Source: Aquificaceae bacterium
GTDB lineage: Bacteria > Aquificota > Aquificia > Aquificales > Aquificaceae
Direction: 5' to 3'
Assembly (NCBI GenBank): GCA_015490105.1
Contig: WFYK01000030.1
Location: forward strand, 1 to 8,816
Length of the DNA: 8,816 bases
Shown here: piece after piece, positions 1 to 6,016 of the stretch
How positions within the stretch are numbered: position 1 is the stretch's first letter
Layout of the letters: every line of letters starts with the position of its first letter
Made by a program: the position numbers and the translations under genes
The notes under the pieces: generated by a model
Database searches by the model: none
Told to the model about the DNA's origin: nothing
The model's input: only the letters and a program-made list of their open reading frames with translations

Positions 1-87
1 ACCGCTCAAAGGTCTTATCAAGCCAACGCAAGGGTTATAACCACTTCAAACACTATACTTGACGAGACTGTGAACCTTGTTAGATAA
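1..87 (+). CDS. flgE: Flagellar hook protein FlgE-like, C-terminal fragment (5' end outside window)
   Basis: Frame 1 is open from the window edge to a TAA at 85-87 and encodes 28 residues: an AQRSYQANARVITTSN segment followed by a tail ending DETVNLVR. This matches the conserved C-terminal helix of the rod/hook protein family (FlgE/FlgF/FlgG), which forms the inner coiled-coil core of the hook or rod. The NLVR ending and the SYQANARVITTS wording fit FlgE better than FlgG, but 28 residues cannot settle this. It lies 8 bp upstream of fliL on the same strand, so it is probably an upstream member of the same flagellar operon. The assignment to FlgE is a judgement from memory of family C-termini. 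Confidence 0.72.
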   Translation, partial: TAQRSYQANARVITTSNTILDETVNLVR

Positions 88-95
88 TCAGAGCC

Positions 96-602
96 ATGGC
101 TGACGAGGAGAGGGAGGCTCAACAGGGCGGTGAGGATCAGGGCGGAGGTGGGAAGGGTAAGCTCATCCTCATCGTCCTCCTTCTCCTGATCCTCTTAGCG
201 GGGGGTGGAGCGGGAGCTTATTTTTTTCTTTTCTCAAAAGGAGGTGAAGAAGAGGAAGAGGCCCCCAAGCCCAAGGTTTCTCCGGAAGCTGTGGGGGTAA
301 TGTATAAGTTAGAACCCGCCTTTATTGTCAATTTAGCGGACCCCGAAATAACCATGTATGCGAGGGTATCTATCACATTGGAGCTCTCAGGGCCTGAAGT
401 TACCTTAGAGGTGCAAAAACGTGAACCCATAATAAGAGACGCGATCATAGAGATACTTTCTAACAAAACCTCGAGAGAGCTCCGAAGTCCCGAAGGTAGG
501 GAACAGTTAAAGCTTGAGATCATAAAGCGCGTTAATACTATCCTTGTTCAGGGCGGTGTCAGAAACGTTTACTTTACTGAATTCGTCGTTCAGGCGGAGT
601 AA
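96..602 (+). CDS. fliL: Flagellar basal body-associated protein FliL
   Basis: This 168-residue protein has the FliL architecture: a short hydrophilic, Gly/Glu-rich cytoplasmic N-terminus (residues 1-20), one membrane helix (about 22-46, a LILIVLLLLILL core), an acidic-proline linker (a run of five Glu, then APKPK, about 51-60), and a periplasmic C-terminal domain with the typical pattern of YKLEPAFIVNLAD, a strand with YARVSITLEL, then IIRDAIIEILSNKTSREL and a final VYFTEFVVQ. FliL is a single-span protein at the flagellar basal body that associates with the stator and affects motor torque. The start at 96 follows the hook gene stop by 8 bp and has only a weak Shine-Dalgarno (CAGAG), suggesting coupled translation. 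Its stop overlaps the next start by one base (TAATG). Confidence 0.88.
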   Translation: MADEEREAQQGGEDQGGGGKGKLILIVLLLLILLAGGGAGAYFFLFSKGGEEEEEAPKPKVSPEAVGVMYKLEPAFIVNLADPEITMYARVSITLELSGPEVTLEVQKREPIIRDAIIEILSNKTSRELRSPEGREQLKLEIIKRVNTILVQGGVRNVYFTEFVVQAE

Positions 603-886
603 TGGATTTTGTTGAGAACTTACTCAGGGTTCTTGTAGCCCTCGCAGTTGTATTAGTAGTTATAGTCGTTACTATTCCTCTTATCTTCAGGAAAACCCCT
701 ATAGGGAGGTTCTACTCAAGACAGGGGGAAAAGGTTAAAGTAAAAACGGTGATACCCCTTACAAAGGGAGTTTCTTTGGTAGAGATAGAAATAGAAGGGA
801 AAACCTTTGTCCTGTGGGTGGGTGAGAGGGAAGCTGGGATAATATACAAGGATGAAAATACTGATTTTGATCCTTCTGATCGCTGA
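602..886 (+). CDS. fliO: Flagellar biosynthesis protein FliO-like, short
   Basis: This 94-residue protein has one N-terminal membrane helix (about 8-29, VLVALAVVLVVIVVTIPLIF) followed by a small basic, beta-rich domain (KVKVKTVIPLTKGVSLVEIEIEGKTFVLWVGEREAGIIY). This is the FliO pattern: one span, then a compact domain with a 'pL....lvEve..gk.fvlgv' strand pair. FliO is an accessory factor that helps assemble the FliP ring of the flagellar export gate. Its position, between fliL and fliP, is the classical FliO slot (fliL-M-N-O-P), and this supports the call more than the sequence alone. It starts in the TAATG overlap with fliL and ends 35 bp inside fliP. It is shorter than many FliO proteins, and annotation pipelines may call it hypothetical. 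Confidence 0.72.
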   Translation: MDFVENLLRVLVALAVVLVVIVVTIPLIFRKTPIGRFYSRQGEKVKVKTVIPLTKGVSLVEIEIEGKTFVLWVGEREAGIIYKDENTDFDPSDR

Positions 887-1586
887 GATTGTGTTAGCTC
901 AGGAAGGGATAATCCCTCCGGTGGAAATAAGGATAGGGGAGGGAAACTTAGATACTTCCATAAGACTTTTGATACTTCTTACCATCCTTGCACTTGCCCC
1001 TTCCATCTTGATAATGACTACATCCTTTGTGCGTATAGTAGTTATTCTTTCGATCCTTCGCCAAGCCTTGGGTATTCCTCAAGTTCCCCCCAATCAAGTG
1101 ATTATCTCCTTAGCCCTCTTTCTAACCTTCTTTATAATGAAACCCGTTTTTGATGATATATCCCAAAATGCCCTCGGACCTTACATAAGAGAGGAGATAA
1201 CGGACAGGGAGTTCTTCGACAGGGTTTCCGCAACCATGAAAGACTTTATGGTAAAGCAAACACGGAAGAAAACTATGGAAATGTTCTTAGAAGTCGCTCA
1301 AATATCGAAAGAGGAGCTTGAAAATATAAAAGATCCCAGGGATCTTCCCTTGAGCGTTATAATCCCTGCCTTCATGGTGAGCGAGCTTACAACCGCCTTT
1401 GAGATAGTTTTCTTGATCTACATACCCTTTTTAATAGTGGATATCGTGGTAGCTTCCATATTGATTTCGATGGGTATTATCATGATCCCGCCCCAGATAA
1501 TATCTCTACCATTCAAACTCATGCTCTTTGTTTTAGCTAACGGCTGGGAACTTGTGATCCTTTCCATAGTAAGAAGCTATCAGTAA
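852..1586 (+). CDS. fliP: Flagellar type III export gate protein FliP
   Basis: This 244-residue protein is FliP, the core component of the FliP5-FliQ4-FliR1 export gate in the flagellar basal body membrane. Evidence: an N-terminal cleavable signal-like segment (residues 1-16, MKILILILLIAEIVLA, then QE), as known for FliP; the family signature at about 50-98 (PSILIMTTSFVRIVVILSILRQALG, then PPNQVIISLALFLTFFIMKP); a soluble loop (about 100-165); and the second signature PAFMVSELTTAFEIVFLIYIPF with VDIVVASILISMGIIMIPP and a final LPFKLMLFVLANGW helix. Length is normal for the family. The ATG at 852 is chosen because it supplies the signal sequence; it lies inside fliO (35-base overlap) with no good ribosome-binding site, so translational coupling is likely. 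FliQ and FliR are not in this window; the next gene is convergent. Confidence 0.96.
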   Translation: MKILILILLIAEIVLAQEGIIPPVEIRIGEGNLDTSIRLLILLTILALAPSILIMTTSFVRIVVILSILRQALGIPQVPPNQVIISLALFLTFFIMKPVFDDISQNALGPYIREEITDREFFDRVSATMKDFMVKQTRKKTMEMFLEVAQISKEELENIKDPRDLPLSVIIPAFMVSELTTAFEIVFLIYIPFLIVDIVVASILISMGIIMIPPQIISLPFKLMLFVLANGWELVILSIVRSYQ

Positions 1587-1590
1587 GGCT

Positions 1591-2349
1591 TTATGAAGGT
1601 CTTACGTGTATCCCTTCTTTTCTTAAATACTCCTTAAGTTCAGGGATGGAAATTTCTCTGAAGTGAAACAACGATGCGGCAAGGGCAGCGTCCACCTTCG
1701 CCTCTTTAAAAACCTCTAAGAAATGATCCTTTCTTCCCGCTCCACCACTTGCTATTACAGGTATGTTTACCGCCTCCGCCACCGCTTTGCAAAGTTCCAC
1801 ATCGTAGCCTTCCTTTGTGCCGTCTCTGTCCATGGAGGTCAGGAGTATCTCACCCGCTCCCAAAGACTCCACCTTCTTCGCCCATTCGATCGCGTCAAGA
1901 TCCGTTCTTGTCCTACCTCCGTGAATGTAGACCTTCCAAGAGGACCCTTCCCTCTTGGCATCTATTGCAACGACTATGCACTGGGATCCGAATCTTAGTG
2001 CACCTTCCTTCACCACCTGAGGGTTCTTTACCGCGGCTGTGTTGATAGAAACCTTGTCCGCACCCGCTTCGAGGAGCTTTCGCATATCGTCCACGTCCCT
2101 TATCCCTCCGCCTACCGTAAAGGGCATGAAGACGGTTTCCGCTACGCGCTTTACCACGTCGATCATTATCTCTCTACCTTCCGCGGAGGCGCTTATATCC
2201 AAAAACACCAGCTCGTCCGCCCCCTCTTCCTCATAACGCTTTGCTATCTCGACGGGATCACCCGCATCCCTGAGGTTTAGAAACTTGACCCCTTTAACGA
2301 CCCTACCCTTGTCAACGTCAAGACAGGGGATTATCCTTTTAGCCAACAT
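1591..2349 (-). CDS. hisF: Imidazole glycerol phosphate synthase cyclase subunit HisF
   Basis: This 252-residue protein is HisF, which uses ammonia delivered by HisH to convert PRFAR into imidazole glycerol phosphate and AICAR in histidine biosynthesis. The (beta/alpha)8 barrel is complete. Both catalytic aspartates sit at canonical numbers: D11 in RIIPCLDVDKGRVVKG and D130 in VVAIDAKR. Phosphate-binding motifs are also present (TVGGGIR at about 78-84, INTAAV at about 102-107, IASGGAG at about 199-205). The frame is open 45 codons further upstream, but homologues begin MLAKRIIPCLD, so 2349 is the start. AGAGG lies one base before this ATG, unusually close. The gene stands alone: hisH, hisA and other his genes are not adjacent. 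It converges on fliP with a 4-bp gap and diverges from the 40-residue membrane protein gene across 24 bp. Confidence 0.97.
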   Translation of the reverse strand: MLAKRIIPCLDVDKGRVVKGVKFLNLRDAGDPVEIAKRYEEEGADELVFLDISASAEGREIMIDVVKRVAETVFMPFTVGGGIRDVDDMRKLLEAGADKVSINTAAVKNPQVVKEGALRFGSQCIVVAIDAKREGSSWKVYIHGGRTRTDLDAIEWAKKVESLGAGEILLTSMDRDGTKEGYDVELCKAVAEAVNIPVIASGGAGRKDHFLEVFKEAKVDAALAASLFHFREISIPELKEYLRKEGIHVRPS

Positions 2350-2373
2350 ACCTCTTTTGTAAAATAGCACAGC
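2350..2373. promoter_or_regulatory. 24-bp divergent spacer with a possible shared -10 element
   Basis: Only 24 bp separate the hisF start (minus) from the 40-residue ORF start (plus). The centre reads TGTAAAATAGC. On the plus strand TAAAAT (2360-2365) ends 8 bases before the ATG at 2374, which would give a leaderless or nearly leaderless mRNA, in line with the lack of a Shine-Dalgarno there. On the minus strand the same bases read TATTTT (2368-2363), placed suitably for a short hisF leader. No good -35 box was found in either direction, and any -35 would lie inside coding sequence. This is inference from base patterns only. Confidence 0.3.
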
Positions 2374-2496
2374 ATGAGTCTCAAAGAACGTAGGGAAAGA
2401 ACTAAGAAGGCTAAGCTTGTGGTAGCCCTTCTCCTTGCGATCTTCGCACTCGTTACATATCTTATGACCTTTGTGATAGTTCATCTTCTGAGGTGA
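2374..2496 (+). CDS. 40-residue single-span membrane protein, probable cytochrome oxidase-associated small protein
   Basis: An ATG at 2374 opens a 40-codon frame ending in TGA at 2494-2496. The product has a strongly basic N-terminus (MSLKERRERTKKAK, residues 1-14) and one hydrophobic helix (about 15-39, LVVALLLAIFALVTYLMTFVIVHLL). By the positive-inside rule the N-terminus should be cytoplasmic. The layout (a K/R-rich head, then a helix with an 'F.LVTYLMTFVIV' core) resembles tiny proteins found near ctaG/coxIII in other bacteria; I offer that only as a resemblance. Support for a real gene: the stop codon lies within the Shine-Dalgarno of the next gene (GAGGTGA), three bases before its ATG, and that gene is a CtaM-like oxidase assembly protein. 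No upstream start is possible because an in-frame TAG lies at 2365-2367. There is no Shine-Dalgarno. Confidence 0.75.
   Translation: MSLKERRERTKKAKLVVALLLAIFALVTYLMTFVIVHLLR
2490..2496 (+). promoter_or_regulatory. Strong ribosome-binding site overlapping a stop codon
   Basis: GAGGTGA at 2490-2496 lies three bases before the ATG at 2500 and contains the TGA stop of the 40-residue ORF. The arrangement suggests that ribosomes finishing the small ORF reinitiate on the DUF420 gene, and it fixes 2500 as that gene's start. Confidence 0.7.
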
Positions 2497-2499
2497 GCC

Positions 2500-2922
2500 A
2501 TGAGTTATGAGGTGCTAACCTTTTTGAGTCTCGCTTCCATAGGGCTGAGCGGGATCTTGATCTTGGCGGGACTTCTATTTATAAAGACCGGAAGAAGAGA
2601 GCTCCACAAAAAGGCTATGCTCAGCGCGTCTTTTTTAGCACTTTTGTTTTTGATCTTTTACGGTATAAAGGCCTTCTTGTATCCTCCTAAGCCCTATGAG
2701 GGTCCTTTTAAAGGTCTTTATCTCTTCGTCCTAATTTCCCACTCGATTCTCGCTGCGGTTAACTTTCCCCTTGCGGTAATCACCGTTTTTTTAGGTGTCA
2801 CTAACCGTTTAGAAAAGCACAAGAAAATAGCGCCTTTTACCGCGGTAGTTTGGATATACGTTGCTGTAACTGGTTGGATAATATACGTGTTTATGACCTT
2901 TCTAAATCGCCATGGAGCTTGA
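2500..2922 (+). CDS. DUF420 family membrane protein, CtaM-like cytochrome oxidase assembly factor
   Basis: This 140-residue protein has four predicted membrane helices (about 5-27, 42-61, 73-98, 113-134). It carries the DUF420 pattern: RRELHKKAM after helix 1 (H36), ISHSILAAVNFPLAV in helix 3 (H81), NRLEKHKKIAPFTAVVW before helix 4 (H107) and YVAVTGWIIY in helix 4. Conserved histidines at membrane edges suggest haem or metal handling. The family includes CtaM of Gram-positive bacteria, needed to form active haem-A-type terminal oxidase. It is therefore probably an inner-membrane oxidase maturation factor, although no oxidase subunit lies in this window. It follows the 40-residue membrane protein by 3 bp and overlaps the phosphatase gene by 11 bases. 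The family call is firm; the exact role is inferred. Confidence 0.85.
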   Translation: MSYEVLTFLSLASIGLSGILILAGLLFIKTGRRELHKKAMLSASFLALLFLIFYGIKAFLYPPKPYEGPFKGLYLFVLISHSILAAVNFPLAVITVFLGVTNRLEKHKKIAPFTAVVWIYVAVTGWIIYVFMTFLNRHGA

Positions 2923-3604
2923 AGTTTTCTTTGTAACCCACAAAGGGTTCGTAAGGGCAAGAAATGAGGACGCTTTGCTCTTAGGGGATCTGATCGTCAG
3001 TGGTGTATCCCTTGAAAGTGTTCAGCGGAAGGAATTAGAAAAACAGTCTTTTACGGTAGCCGTTGCGGACGGAATGGGGGGACACAGTTGCGGTGATGTA
3101 GCAAGTTACACAGCCCTTGAAACTTTAAAGAGGATTGAAGATCCCAAAAACTGTTTTGAAACACTCAGGCGGATCGAAGCAGATCTTGACAAAATTGCAA
3201 AAGAAAGACCGGAATGTTGGAACTTAGGAACGGTTCTGAGCTACCTCCACTTAAATAACTCAAAGGCTTATATTTGCAGTGTGGGAGACACGAGAATATA
3301 CAGCTCTCTTAGGGGACTTCTGACCGAAGATCACAGGAGTCCTTTCGGTTTTCTCACTTCAGCCCTCGTCGGGGGAGAGAAGGTTCTAACTGAACATTGT
3401 GCGAGGGTCATTGAGGTAGAGCCTGGGGAAACTTTTTTCCTCTGTTCAGACGGACTGTGGGAGGCAGTGGAAGAGGAGGAAATTCTTAACACATTGCAGG
3501 AAAAAGATATGCTCGATCCCCTCAACGGGCTGTTTTTTAAAGCATTAGAAAGGAGCACCGACAACGTTACCTTTGTAGCACTTAGGATCTTAGCCAAAAG
3601 TTAG
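2912..3604 (+). CDS. PP2C-family Ser/Thr protein phosphatase, compact form
   Basis: This 230-residue soluble protein shows the metal-dependent PP2C motifs in order: RARNEDALLL (R17, N18, E19, D20), VADGMGGHSCGDVAS (metal ligands D53 and G54), GTVLSYLHL (about 106-114), CSVGDTRIYSS (D126), LTEDH (about 137-141), FFLCSDGLWEAVEEEEI (metal ligand D180) and STDNVTFVALR (D217, N218). The family removes phosphate from Ser/Thr residues using two Mn/Mg ions in the cytoplasm, usually opposing a Hanks-type kinase; none is encoded in this window. Between LTEDH and SALVGGE only about nine residues remain, so the usual flap segment appears shortened. The start codon lies inside the DUF420 gene, without a Shine-Dalgarno, pointing to coupled translation. 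What it dephosphorylates is unknown; being in an oxidase-assembly unit does not prove a respiratory target. Confidence 0.9.
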   Translation: MELEVFFVTHKGFVRARNEDALLLGDLIVSGVSLESVQRKELEKQSFTVAVADGMGGHSCGDVASYTALETLKRIEDPKNCFETLRRIEADLDKIAKERPECWNLGTVLSYLHLNNSKAYICSVGDTRIYSSLRGLLTEDHRSPFGFLTSALVGGEKVLTEHCARVIEVEPGETFFLCSDGLWEAVEEEEILNTLQEKDMLDPLNGLFFKALERSTDNVTFVALRILAKS

Positions 3605-3663
3605 AGGCCTATCAGGGGTATTAAGATAGATCCTTAAAAAGCGAACCATGACAACGATTTAAG

Positions 3664-3696
3664 TGATCACAGCTTCCACAGTGTAGCCTATAAAAT
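3664..3696 (+). promoter_or_regulatory. Probable nrdA promoter
   Basis: A TATAAAAT box (3689-3696) lies about 23-30 bp before the nrdA ATG. Seventeen bases upstream of it, ATCACA (3666-3671) is a 4-of-6 match to the bacterial -35 consensus. The perfect 8-bp palindrome GTGATCAC (3663-3670) overlaps this -35 and could be an operator. The pentamer CACAG occurs twice (3668-3672 and 3677-3681). I do not see an NrdR box of the usual ACACTATATATTGTGT type. Transcription would start near 3701 and give a leader of about 18 bases. Confidence 0.45.
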
Positions 3697-3705
3697 AGCC
3701 TTTTT

Positions 3706-3710
3706 GGAGG
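3706..3710 (+). promoter_or_regulatory. nrdA ribosome-binding site, decides the start
   Basis: GGAGG at 3706-3710 ends 8 bases before ATG 3719, an ideal spacing. An upstream in-frame TTG at 3704 overlaps this site and so cannot be the start it serves. The site therefore fixes the nrdA start at 3719. Confidence 0.85.
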
Positions 3711-3718
3711 GTTTACCT

Positions 3719-6016
3719 ATGGAAGTGATCAAAAGGAGCGGTAGAAGAGAACGCCTTGATATAAACAAGATCCGCATAGCCCTTGAGTTTGCTTTTAAGG
3801 GTCTTAACGTAGATCCCGTCGAGCTGGAGGCGGACGCACACATTCAATTCAGAGACGGAATCACAACGGAAGAGATACAAGCCCTTCTTATAAGGACTGC
3901 GGCGGAAAAGGTTTCTCCCGAGAAACCCGACTGGCAATACGCTGCGGCAAGGCTTTTGCTTTACGATCTCTACAAGAAGGTCGCTCACATAAGAGGTTAT
4001 GAGGTAAAGGACGAACTCTCCAGAGACTACAGACCTTACAACATAGAGGGTTTTTACGAGTTTGTAAAAGGATACGTCGAAAAGGGCATATACGGGGAGT
4101 ATCTTTTGGAGAACTACTCCAAAGAGGACTTCCAAGAGCTTGCCAACTACATGGATCCTAAAAGGGATTTTAACTTCAACTACACGGGTATAAAGATCCT
4201 CGCGGACAGATACCTCACAAGAGATGAAGAGGGAAGAGTCATAGAGCTCCCTCAAGAGATGTATATGCTCATTGCCATGACCTTAGCTATCCCAGAAAAG
4301 GATAAGGTAAAGTGGGCAAAAGAGTTTTATGACCTTCTCTCAAAACACCTCGTGACGGTAGCGACTCCGACACTTATGAACGCAAGAAGGCCCATAACTC
4401 AGCTTTCCTCCTGTTTTGTCCTCACCGTAGAAGACGATCTTTTCGACATCTTTGATAACATCCAAAAGGCAGCCCAGATCTCAAAGCACGCGGGGGGACT
4501 CGGCATCTATATCGGAAAACTCAGGGCAACGGGTGCACCCATAAGGAAGTTCAAGGGAGCAAGCTCAGGGGTTATCCCCGTAGTGAAGATTATCAACGAC
4601 GTTATGACCTACGTGGATCAGCTGGGTATGCGCAAAGGATCCGCCTCAATTACTTTAGACATCTGGCACAAGGACATTTTGGACTTCTTGGAAGTAAAGA
4701 CGAACGCGGGAGATGAGAGGAAGAAAGCTCACGATATACATCCCGCGGTATCGATACCCGATATATTCATGAAGAGGGTAATAAACAGGCAAAAGTGGAC
4801 ACTCCTTGATCCCTACTATACGAAGAACGTAAAAGACGGAAAGAACTTGGAAGACCTTTGGGGAGAGGAGTTTGAGAGGGAATACGAGAGACTCGAAAAG
4901 GAACTTCCTCCTGAAGCGAAGAAGGAAGTAGACGCCTTTGAACTCTGGAAGAGACTCCTCACGGTAGCCTTCGAAACCGGAGAGCCTTACATATTCTTCA
5001 GAGACACCGCCAACAGGAAGAATCCCAACAAACATGCTGGGATGATCTATTCGAGCAACCTTTGTATGGAAATAATCCAGAACATGAGTCCATCCAGACA
5101 TATAGAGAAGAAGCTCGATCCGGAAACAGGTGAAATAACCTTCAAGAAAATATCCGGAGACGTGGTGGTTTGTAACTTAGGTTCGGTAAACTTAGGAAAG
5201 GTTCACACCGAGGAAACCATAAAAGAGGTTGTTCCGAAACTCGTTCGTATGCTCGACAACGTTATAGAGATGAACTTTTACGCCATCCCCGAAGCGGAGT
5301 ATACCAACAAACGCTACAGGGCTATAGGTATAGGCGTTTCCAACTACCACTACTGCCTCGTGAAGAACGGAATCCAGTGGGAAAGCGAAGATCATCTGAA
5401 GTTTGCGGACAAACTATTTGAACTTCTCGCTTTTTACGCGATCAAAGGTTCCATGGAGCTTGCAAAAGAGAGGGGCAAATACAAGCTCTTTGAAGGATCA
5501 GACTGGAGCAAAGGCATCTTTTTCGGAAGGACCATAGAGGAGATAGAACAGGACTCTAAGGCCAACGGCAACAACCTACCTTGGAGGGAACTCGCGGATC
5601 AGGTTAAGAAACACGGTCTCAGAAACGCTTACTTGCTGGCTATGATGCCCACCGGTTCTACCTCTCTTATTTTGGGAGCTACGCCCTCCGTGGATCCCAT
5701 ATTCGCTAAATACTACAAAGAGGAGAACATGAGTGGAATCCTTCCCCAGGTTCCTCCCGAAATAGACAGGTTCTTCTGGCATTACAAGAGTGCTTACAAC
5801 ATCGATCAGGAGTGGATAATCAAAGCGGCAGCGGTTCGCCAAAAGTGGATAGATCAATCTCAAAGCTTAAACCTCTTCGTAGATCCCGAGAACATAGACG
5901 GACCAACACTTTCGCGCATATACACCTTGGCTTGGGAGCTCGGGCTCAAGACCGTTTACTATCTCAGATCCAAATCCGCAACGGACATAGAGGAATGCGA
6001 AAGTTGTGCGGTTTAG
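3719..6016 (+). CDS. nrdA: Ribonucleoside-diphosphate reductase class I, alpha (large) subunit
   Basis: This 765-residue protein is the catalytic subunit that reduces ribonucleotides to deoxyribonucleotides. An ATP-cone (about 1-90, starting MEVIKRSGRRERLDINKIRIALEFAF) provides overall allosteric control. The ten-stranded barrel carries the expected residues: redox cysteine C232 in QLSSCFVL, SNLCMEI with N447, thiyl-radical C449 and E451, partner cysteine C485 in VVVCNLGSVNLG, and the radical-transfer tyrosines Y747-Y748 in TVYYLRS. The C-terminal tail CESCAV (C760, C763) is the pair that re-reduces the active site. MMPTGSTSLILGATPSVDP is the substrate-phosphate loop. Length is normal and no intein or frameshift is seen. 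The start is the ATG after GGAGG, not the TTG at 3704. The radical-carrying subunit gene nrdB is not adjacent; the gene downstream is convergent. Confidence 0.97.
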   Translation: MEVIKRSGRRERLDINKIRIALEFAFKGLNVDPVELEADAHIQFRDGITTEEIQALLIRTAAEKVSPEKPDWQYAAARLLLYDLYKKVAHIRGYEVKDELSRDYRPYNIEGFYEFVKGYVEKGIYGEYLLENYSKEDFQELANYMDPKRDFNFNYTGIKILADRYLTRDEEGRVIELPQEMYMLIAMTLAIPEKDKVKWAKEFYDLLSKHLVTVATPTLMNARRPITQLSSCFVLTVEDDLFDIFDNIQKAAQISKHAGGLGIYIGKLRATGAPIRKFKGASSGVIPVVKIINDVMTYVDQLGMRKGSASITLDIWHKDILDFLEVKTNAGDERKKAHDIHPAVSIPDIFMKRVINRQKWTLLDPYYTKNVKDGKNLEDLWGEEFEREYERLEKELPPEAKKEVDAFELWKRLLTVAFETGEPYIFFRDTANRKNPNKHAGMIYSSNLCMEIIQNMSPSRHIEKKLDPETGEITFKKISGDVVVCNLGSVNLGKVHTEETIKEVVPKLVRMLDNVIEMNFYAIPEAEYTNKRYRAIGIGVSNYHYCLVKNGIQWESEDHLKFADKLFELLAFYAIKGSMELAKERGKYKLFEGSDWSKGIFFGRTIEEIEQDSKANGNNLPWRELADQVKKHGLRNAYLLAMMPTGSTSLILGATPSVDPIFAKYYKEENMSGILPQVPPEIDRFFWHYKSAYNIDQEWIIKAAAVRQKWIDQSQSLNLFVDPENIDGPTLSRIYTLAWELGLKTVYYLRSKSATDIEECESCAV

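Larger units (their letters stand above)
3605..3718. other. Intergenic region between the phosphatase gene and nrdA
   Basis: This is the only substantial non-coding gap in the window (114 bp). Besides the nrdA promoter and ribosome-binding site it holds a short AT-rich inverted repeat, TTAAG-7-CTTAA (3621-3637), which is too short and lacks a T-tract, so I do not call a terminator. The only ATG here (3649) opens a four-codon frame. No RNA gene was recognised. Confidence 0.6.

Noticed and set aside
235..246. Strong internal Shine-Dalgarno AAAAGGAGGTG within fliL
   Set aside because: No start codon follows at suitable distance in any frame; it simply encodes the KGG-Glu linker.
2350..2484. 45-codon N-terminal extension of hisF
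   Set aside because: HisF homologues begin at MLAKRIIPCLD, catalytic D11 and D130 fall at canonical numbers only with the 2349 start, and the extension is antisense to the better-supported 40-residue gene.
3621..3637. TTAAG/CTTAA inverted repeat as a terminator after the phosphatase gene
   Set aside because: The stem is only five mostly A/T pairs, and no T-run follows.
3704..3718. TTG at 3704 as the nrdA start
   Set aside because: It overlaps the GGAGG ribosome-binding site that is ideally spaced for the ATG at 3719.
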